This document shows, piece by piece, positions 57,278 through 64,000 of a stretch of 64,000 bases of DNA. The position numbers and the translations under genes are program-made. Source of the stretch: Podarcis raffonei (lineage: Eukaryota > Chordata > Lepidosauria > Squamata > Lacertidae); the NCBI RefSeq assembly GCF_027172205.1, contig NC_070614.1, forward strand, positions 34,400,001-34,464,000, read 5' to 3'. The notes under the pieces were generated by a model. That model saw only the letters and a list, made by a program, of their open reading frames with translations. It did no database searches and was not told the DNA's origin. Positions within the stretch are counted from its first letter, which is position 1, and the number at the start of each line of letters is the position of its first letter.

Positions 57278-57981
57278 GTAAGACCTTAATGGTTGTTTAT
57301 GTGCCAGATGAGTTCTGTTTTAGTAAAGTGGATGGTGTGAGCAGCTTATGCAGAATGAAAATGTTGCTAGTGTGAATGTGTGTGAGTGTGTTAAATAACA
57401 CCTTATTTTAAAAAATGGAAGGGTTATGGGTGCTTGTAGAGTCCAACTTTGTTCAGTGGAGGACATCTTGAAACTAAGCCATCCATAACAGAAGCTGTCC
57501 AGCCTCAGCTTAAATACCTCCAGCCAAGAGCAGCTCACCACCTCCCAGTCTGTTCCTCTCCCAAACAGCTTTTACTGCTTGGTTTTGCACCTAAGATTAG
57601 CCAATATCTATTTCTTTGCAGTTTCCACCTGCTATCTCCAAGCCTTCCCAATGGAGCGGGGGGGGGGGAGAGATAAAGAAGAAAAGACTGCTCTACCTTC
57701 TTTATTATATTATATGCTCTACCTTCTGTATATATTTAAAGACAGCTATCATGTCTTCCATCAAACTTTTTTTCAGGCTGTGAATACCCAGCTCATTTAA
57801 CCTTTCAGTGTAGTTCATTTTAGCAAATGATATTGAAAAAGATACCGTAGTCTGAAAGTATTGTTATGTGGTAGTGCTTATCTATTACAGCAAAAGGTGC
57901 TTCAAGAAATATAACATGTAGATAATGTAATCATTAATCATTAGACTGATTGAGTAATTAATGAATCAGATACTGAGCACA
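57278..57981 (+). other. Intron 1 of gene E
   Basis: Matches gene D intron 1, with an extra G-run near 57658. No element recognised. Confidence 0.5.
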
Positions 57982-58315
57982 TGTGGAATATCTTCATGAT
58001 ATAGTATCTCAAATTAATTCTAGTGTAATACCTAAGCATTACCAGCACATTGTGGCCTTGGACTTTGCAGTAAAGGAGATCAATGAAAATCCTCAGATGT
58101 TACCCAATATCACTTTGGGCTTCCACATTTATGACAGCTATAACAATGCCAGGAGGACCTATCAGGTCACAATGCTGCTTCTATCAACACTGGAGAGATT
58201 TATCCCGAACTACATTTGTGATAAACTGAAAAATCTGATAGCAGTTATTGGGGGACTGGATTCTGAAATTTCCATGAATATGGCAACTCTACTGAATATC
58301 TATAAGGTTCCACAG
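57982..58315 (+). CDS. V2R gene E exon 2 (no canonical acceptor)
   Basis: 334 bp body open (VEYLHDIVS to KVPQ), donor gtagga directly followed by a long (CT)n run. The bases before the homologous start are gagcaca, the same non-AG context as gene D. Confidence 0.65.
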
Positions 58316-58322
58316 GTAGGAC

Positions 58323-58359
<37 letters not shown>

Positions 58360-58402
58360 GCTCACTCTCTCTCTCTCTTTCTGTGTGTATGTGTGTGTGT
58401 GT
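58323..58402 (+). repeat. (CT)n then (GT)n microsatellite, gene E intron 2
   Basis: Begins 8 bp after the exon 2 donor; absent from gene D, whose intron keeps unique sequence there. Confidence 0.9.
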
Positions 58403-58921
58403 AGGTGTGTAGTATGGGAGTTTAATTCACACTTTCTTGAATCCTCAACATTTTCTACAGTGTAATTTAAAGTCATCAATATGTCCCTTCCAAATAATGA
58501 GACAGAATTCATTTTTTATATTTTGGAAGAATATTTTTACTAGTTGGGTGTTATCTATATTCTTTTGTGATACTCTAGTTGCTGATGTTTGTTTTGTTTT
58601 GTTCATATGGTTGTTTTCAATTTAGGAAGAGAGAGGGAGAGAGAAATGAACCTGCTGTTTATTATTCACTTATAAAGAAGTAAAATATGACAATCATTCA
58701 TAATTCTTTCTGCTCCTTTAGTCCCCTCAATCCACAAGCATGCTTCTGAGGGGAGGGAGAAATCCACAACATTGGCTCACTTCCTATGTTGTTGAGAGGT
58801 CGCATCCATCAGTAGGGGCAGACAGCACTAGATTCCATTCAATATGCACTATTTTGAATCCTTCACGTTGCAACATAAAATACGCTATTGTCATTTCCCC
58901 CCTTCCCCATCCTCTCTCCAG

Positions 58922-59776
58922 CTCATCTATGGCTCCATTCCACTGATGAATTATAAAAGTCTAGGCCTTTCCTTCTACCAGATGGTCCCTAAGGAAACCC
59001 TTCAATATGCAGGGATTCTCTCTTTGCTACTACATTTCAGGTGGACATGGATTGGAGTCTTTATAATGAATGATGAAAGTGGTGAAAGATTTTTACAAAC
59101 TGTATCACCAATGTTTTCCCATAGTGGAGTTTGCTTTTCCTTCATACAAAGAGTCCCCATGTTGACTTCCATTGATGAAATTACTGAAATACTTGAAGAA
59201 GGTGCAAAAATGCATAGTGAAGTCAGGAATAGTACAGCCAATGTGGTTGTATTTAATGGAGAATCTGTTTCCATGTATTTTTTGAGATGGCTTCCATATT
59301 TTGCACAACATCCACCAAGTCTACCAAAAGGATTAGTGTGGATAACAACAGTTGAAATGGAGCTCACTTCACAGGTCTATCAAAAGAATTGGGATACCCA
59401 AATATTCCATGGTGTCCTGTCCTTCACAATCCACTCCAATGACTTGCCAAAATTCAAATCATTTGCTGAGAGCCAAAGTCCTTCCAGTGCCAAAGCAAAT
59501 GGTTTTATCAGGGACTTCTGGCAACAGGCCTTTGGCTGTGTTTTCCCAAATCCAGATGTGGGAGATGTGGAGGGGGATATTTGCACTGGGGACGAGAAAC
59601 TGGACAGCCTTCCGGCAACATTTTTTGAAACCAGCATGTCTGGCCACAGCTACAGCATCTACAATGCTGTTTATGCTGCTGCTCATGCTTTACATCACAC
59701 ACTGTCATCTAGACTCAAACACAGAGCGATGGAAAGAAGAGAGGGACTGAAATGGCAAAATCAACAGTTGTGGCAG
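58922..59776 (+). CDS. V2R gene E exon 3 (ligand-binding domain)
   Basis: 855 bp, 285 open codons, LIYGSIPL to QLWQ, acceptor ctccag, donor gtaacg. Differs from gene D at scattered flytrap sites, for example EITEILEEGAK. Confidence 0.9.
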
Positions 59777-61085
59777 GTAACGGACTCAACATGTTCAAGT
59801 GGCAGAGAGGCACAACCATGGTACAGTATGCCACAATCTGTATAATAAAACTAACTCCCCGCAACTCTTCCAGCGCTCATCTTTCAATTTTTCTTCATAT
59901 TCAATCAACTAGTGTTGAAATAATAGACTATCAGTCTACTCTGATTCACTCCTTTTTGTCAGTGTACTTAGGTTTATAAACAATGTGCACTGTTACACTT
60001 TTGCTGATCAGTGTAGGGTATTCTCCTGTGATCTCTGTGATCTCTGGGTATATTAATGTGAGGTATGTAGCTTTTATCTTCCTGGGTTGTGTGTATCACA
60101 CTTTTTGGGCCTCATAATGAGATACGGTCTTGCTCATGGGTAGTAAACATGATGCCCTCTATACATTGTTGGATTACAACTCCTATCATCCATGACTATT
60201 GACAATACTATCTGGGGTGCTGAGAGCTGTAGTCCAACAGTATCTGGAAGTTAATATCACATTGGGTAGTATTGGTCTAGCTTGTGCTATCTTCACTGTA
60301 AAGCTCTGCATAAACTTAATCCAGTATTTTTTTCTTCACTCTGGCATCAGGGAATGGCTATTTAGAATCCTGCTGATCCTGTTGATATTTTGCTGTTTGT
60401 GTTCAGGATTATATGAAGTCCTTTTTTAATGAAACATTCTGTTTCATAAAGGCATTTTAATACATAAAAAGGCAATGTGTGTGAAACTGCAGAAAAATAA
60501 TGAATAGTGTATTCCATTCGACTTCAACCTTCATGGTAGCAAGTGTATTAACATTACAATCATACCTGCATTTACCTGGGAAATAAACCCCTTGAATTAA
60601 ATGGGTTTTACTTCTGGGTAGGATTTGGATTATAGCCTCTAGCAACGATCTACACATACACAGAGTCAACAAACAACACTTCAGAAAAAAAGGGGGAAAG
60701 CAATGAAACCCCCGTTGGGACAGCAATTATACATTGATGAATATGTAGATTATGTAGATTGCAACACAATATTTACATATTGCGTACAAACCTTTAAAAA
60801 AATGCAGCAGAGACTTAAGGACAAAAGAGACTTAAGGAATAACTATGATAGGGGCTGAACAGGCGAACAGGAGGAAATTTGCTTGCTATTAAAGGATTCC
60901 CCTTATATCCCTAGCTGTGTTGTCAGGAAGATAAAGGTGTCCATTCTATTAAGACTTTGGTGCATTAATTTAATTCTTGTGTTTCTGTAGTCTTTTCTCA
61001 CTAGAAAACCGTAAACGTTAGACCTTAATATGCAAGATCTAACTTCAGCCTTTTCCAAACTATTGCTTTTTGCTATTCAACCTAG
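59777..61085 (+). other. Intron 3 of gene E
   Basis: 59777-60290 matches gene D; includes the short MITE at 60167-60246. 60290-60805 has no counterpart in D and no recognised family. Confidence 0.5.
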
Positions 61086-61301
61086 CTACATCAATTTCTC
61101 AGAAATGTCACATTTAACAACAGCGGTGGGGACAAGATTTTCTTTGATGAGTTTGGGGAGTTAGTGGCTGGATTTGATATAATCAACTGGATTGTTTCTT
61201 CAAACCAATCATTTCACAGAGTGAAAGTTGGAAGGGTGAACCCCAACAAAGTATTCACCATCAATGCAGATGAGATAACATGGTATAGCACGTTTAACCA
61301 G
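61086..61301 (+). CDS. V2R gene E exon 4
   Basis: 216 bp, 72 codons (LHQFLRNV to TFNQ), acceptor cctag, donor gtagga. Confidence 0.9.
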
Positions 61302-62317
61302 GTAGGATCCAACTGTCTGCAATTTGAAAAGACATCCAGTTTTGAATTAATACTGAATTAATACTGATGCTCTGTCCTGATGGGTAAAATGATTTTCATC
61401 AGACAGTGATGAAAACTATAAAATCTGGAGGCAGGGGATTTCACTGAGAATGCACAATTGATGAACTGTTGGGAAAATGGGATTCCACAAGTGGCTATGA
61501 TTCCACAATTAGCCATCTTGAATACTAACCTGCAAGAAAGGTGGTCTATAACGAGATCAAATGTTGCTTTGTTCTTGCCTTTATTCATGTAGAAATGGTT
61601 CAGAGAAAATTTTATGTAGAATTTAATCATATCTCTATTGGTTTAAATATACATAAGATTATAATATAAGTCATTTAACATTCAGTCATGCTCTACTGGC
61701 AATGTTTAGTTCAAGCAGAAGTGTTACATTTAGTGCATGTCACATATCTAAATAAAATGTGTGTGTGTGTGTGTGTGTGAAAACACAAAGTTTATAAATC
61801 TTGAATTATCTATTGTATAAAAGCACATACAGGTAATGTAGTGAATCAATATCAATATGCAGGTGGTGTCATACACACACACATATGCATGATGTGGCAT
61901 CATAATCATTATGTTCATAAAGAAAATTTGCCCTTTCTTGTAGCATAGACCATGCATTACTAAAAGGAGATAAAGTCAAACCTCAATTTTTGAAAGTCTT
62001 AGCTGCTGAATGTTTTGAAAGCCGAATGCCGAAATTCCAGAAGTGAATGCTTCCATTTTCGAATGCGCCTTGGAAGTCAAATGGCTTCTGAGCAGCGTTT
62101 TTCTTTTTCTTTTCCTTTTCCTTTGAACTTGCTGTCAGCCCTTTGATCCTCAATTTTTAAATGTTTCGGAAGTCAAACAGACTTCTGGAATGGATTACAT
62201 TCAATAACCGAGGTTCCACTGTATCACTTAGGAAAATCAGAATATTTTGGTGTCTTTTTATTAACTCACTCTTCTCAGCATTATTATTGTGCTCTCTCAC
62301 TTGTGCCTTAGCTGCAG
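61302..62317 (+). other. Intron 4 of gene E
   Basis: Matches gene D intron 4. A (GT)n run lies near 61759-61778. MITE at 61972-62223. Confidence 0.55.
61972..62223. mobile_element. Palindromic MITE, gene E intron 4
   Basis: Orthologue of 48371-48617, with taaagtcaaacctcaatttt and aaccgaggttccactgta ends. Confidence 0.65.
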
Positions 62318-62438
62318 CCTCTTTCTTTATGTAATGAGAGGTGCCAACCTGGCTTTAGGAAGAAATTGAAAGAGGGAGAGCCATTTTGCTGTTATGATTG
62401 CATCCCCTGTCCAGAAGGGAAGATCTCAGATCAGGAGG
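62318..62438 (+). CDS. V2R gene E exon 5 (cysteine-rich linker)
   Basis: 121 bp, PLSLCNERCQPGF through CCYDCIPCPEGKISDQE. The His after the second cysteine is Gln here, the cysteines are all kept. Acceptor ctgcag, donor gtaagt. Confidence 0.9.
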
Positions 62439-63069
62439 GTAAGTATTATGTGTATATTGTACAGCGTTGTGAAATAGAAGGGATCTGCCTGAAAGACAGA
62501 GGAATGTGCCTGTAAATTTAGGACTCTATCAGGATTACTTTTCTTCAATTTTCAAAGGTGAAGAATTGGAATGTTTGTTAAGTGTGGCCTGGACCGAGCT
62601 GCTGGAGAAGAAACAATCAGGTGTATGTGATAGTTTGCCTCAAATTATTCAAGGCAGATTTTACTAATAAAGTACAATTGCTTCTGAGTAGTGATGGGCA
62701 GTTCTGGTAATAACATAGCAGAAAAGATAACTTTCAGGGGTAAGATTGAGCTTTACCCACACAATGAGGTATCATACATAGTTTTCTCATTTTCATGTGT
62801 GGTTACTGCCAGACTAAAAAAGGACTAGGAAAGGTGTGTGCTTTTCTTCCAGACTTAGTTACGCTTTTATTAAGTTGATCCTTAATTACTAGGGCTGTGA
62901 ACCCATCGCCCCTAATCTGCCCTATGGATTTAATCAAGGATCCCAATCAGGATGGTCTACTGTGGGGCAACTCAAGTATCAAAGGATCCATCCCAAATTA
63001 GTTTGGTGAGGGACTAATGTTTAATTAGTTTAAAAATAAAAATAAACCTAATTAATCCTACAGCGGATG

Positions 63070-64000
63070 GAGGGGGGAGAGATGCCCTTTGCCCTCCCAA
63101 ACAAGAGCAGAGGCATTCAATTTTGCAGTGTATTCCTTTTCAAGGGACTCATCTGCAGGGAAGCTTCTTGAAAAGCAGAACCGTGCACCATGCAAGATTG
63201 ATCACTCTGTGCAAACAGATTCTGTGGGGTGGCATCAATCCCACAGGTCCTGCTTCACAAGCAACTTCTCTGCAGGAAACCTCTCAATACCTCTGCTAAA
63301 CAGTTCTTGCACAGAGTCATCTATTCAGTGCTAGATTTACACACAGGCTGAACAGGCTTTCTGAATTCATTGTCATGGTTCACCTTTGGACACATTTGCT
63401 AGTCTAATTTCATAAAGTTAGCAAAGCACTCCAAAGTTAGCAAATTCCAATCAGCACGTGTGCAAAAATTTACAGCTGACCATCGCAGGCTAATTTTCAC
63501 TCAGGGTAACCTTGATGTAATTGAACAGCAAGCAAAATTTACTCTACTGAATGTTGAGTACAGAACTGTCAAAAGAAGGCAGGGAGTTCGAGGGAGGTGC
63601 AACAATGATGGGTCAGCATTCACAACCTTAGACAAACTTTCTCCAAGAGACAAGTTTAGGGTAAAATCATTTATTCCTATAATGGATGCTCTTGAGACCT
63701 AGACATTTTTGGTGAGCCTACTAGCAACCAAGGAACAGATTCACAATGGAGTTGAGATGTTGATTCAAGAGTTTCCAAAGGATGTTGACCTTAGTCTAGC
63801 CAATGAACTCTTGCTCTTCCACCTGTATGTCAAACAAACTCACATTGAAAAAGAAAATTTCAGTTGCCAAGATATGTATCAAACAATATTAATTGAGAAA
63901 ATTCAGACAGCTTTTCCAAATGTGGAAACAATTTTCAGATTGTCCTGTGTTTAATGGCTACAACCTCTACTTGCAAAAGATCATTTTTTGACTAAAAAGG
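63070..64000 (+). mobile_element. hAT DNA transposon relic in gene E intron 5 (runs off edge)
   Basis: Orthologue of 50240-51290. Frames 63460-63702 (SAFTTLDKLSPRDKFRVKSF) and 63709-63954 (MVSLLATKEQIHNGV ... ETIFRL) are separated by a TAG. This copy keeps about 25 residues lost from the gene D copy. Confidence 0.6.

Larger units (their letters stand above)
57060..62438 (+). other. V2R gene E (gene model, exons 1-5; exon 6 beyond window)
   Basis: Exons 57060-57277, 57982-58315, 58922-59776, 61086-61301 and 62318-62438, all open. It is the tandem sister of gene D, 13.2-13.6 kb downstream exon by exon. Exon 2 has the same non-AG junction as D. The expected exon 6 would follow the hAT relic that runs off the right edge. 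Intron 3 lacks the SINE found in D. Confidence 0.8.

Overview
Organism: this is vertebrate nuclear DNA, very probably from a squamate reptile (a lizard is likeliest; I cannot name the species). The evidence is an array of intron-bearing type-2 vomeronasal receptor (V2R, class C GPCR) genes in a typically squamate repeat background: Bov-B (RTE) LINEs, Sauria-type and other tRNA-derived SINEs, a full-length L1, CR1/L2-like LINE tails, palindromic DNA-transposon MITEs and LTR fossils. I see no bacterial genes, CRISPR arrays, rRNA or tRNA genes.

Layout: five V2R genes, all on the + strand, with one shared exon plan: exon 1 signal peptide (218 bp), exon 2 (334 bp), exon 3 ligand-binding lobe (855 bp), exon 4 (216 bp), exon 5 cysteine-rich (121 bp), exon 6 seven-helix (about 900 bp). 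Phases match at every junction (2,0,0,0,1). Gene A (861-9597) lacks only exon 1, which would lie left of the window. Gene B (13172-29453) and gene C (32811-40910) are complete and predict 881 residues each. Gene D (43624-53558) predicts 885 residues. Gene E (57060 to beyond 62438) runs off the right edge before its exon 6. Two extra last exons belong to no complete gene: 30381-31282 (one nonsense codon) and 42191-42846 (decayed).

History read from the sequence: A, B and C form one subfamily, D and E another. B and C are products of a tandem duplication whose unit runs from inside an LTR-like element in gene A's intron 5 (about 7388) to just past B's last exon (about 29719). The junction at 29719/29720 explains why a gene-A-type exon 6 sits orphaned behind gene B. 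D and E are a second tandem pair about 13.4 kb apart. Later insertions separate the copies: a 6.4 kb L1 with both ORFs open and a matching 17-bp target duplication in B intron 3, Bov-B copies in B intron 2 and directly against C exon 2, a 5'-truncated L1 in B intron 3, LTR-like elements in A and D, and a broken Ty3/Gypsy chromovirus between D and E.

Function: V2Rs are expressed in vomeronasal sensory neurons and bind mainly peptide or protein cues through the Venus-flytrap ectodomain. The genes are parallel receptors rather than steps of one pathway. The points most worth a second look are the duplication junction with its orphan terminal exon, the absent canonical acceptor at exon 2 of both D and E, the uneven divergence of B and C (the ligand-binding lobe changes faster), the apparently competent L1, and a double long palindrome at 41297-41606.
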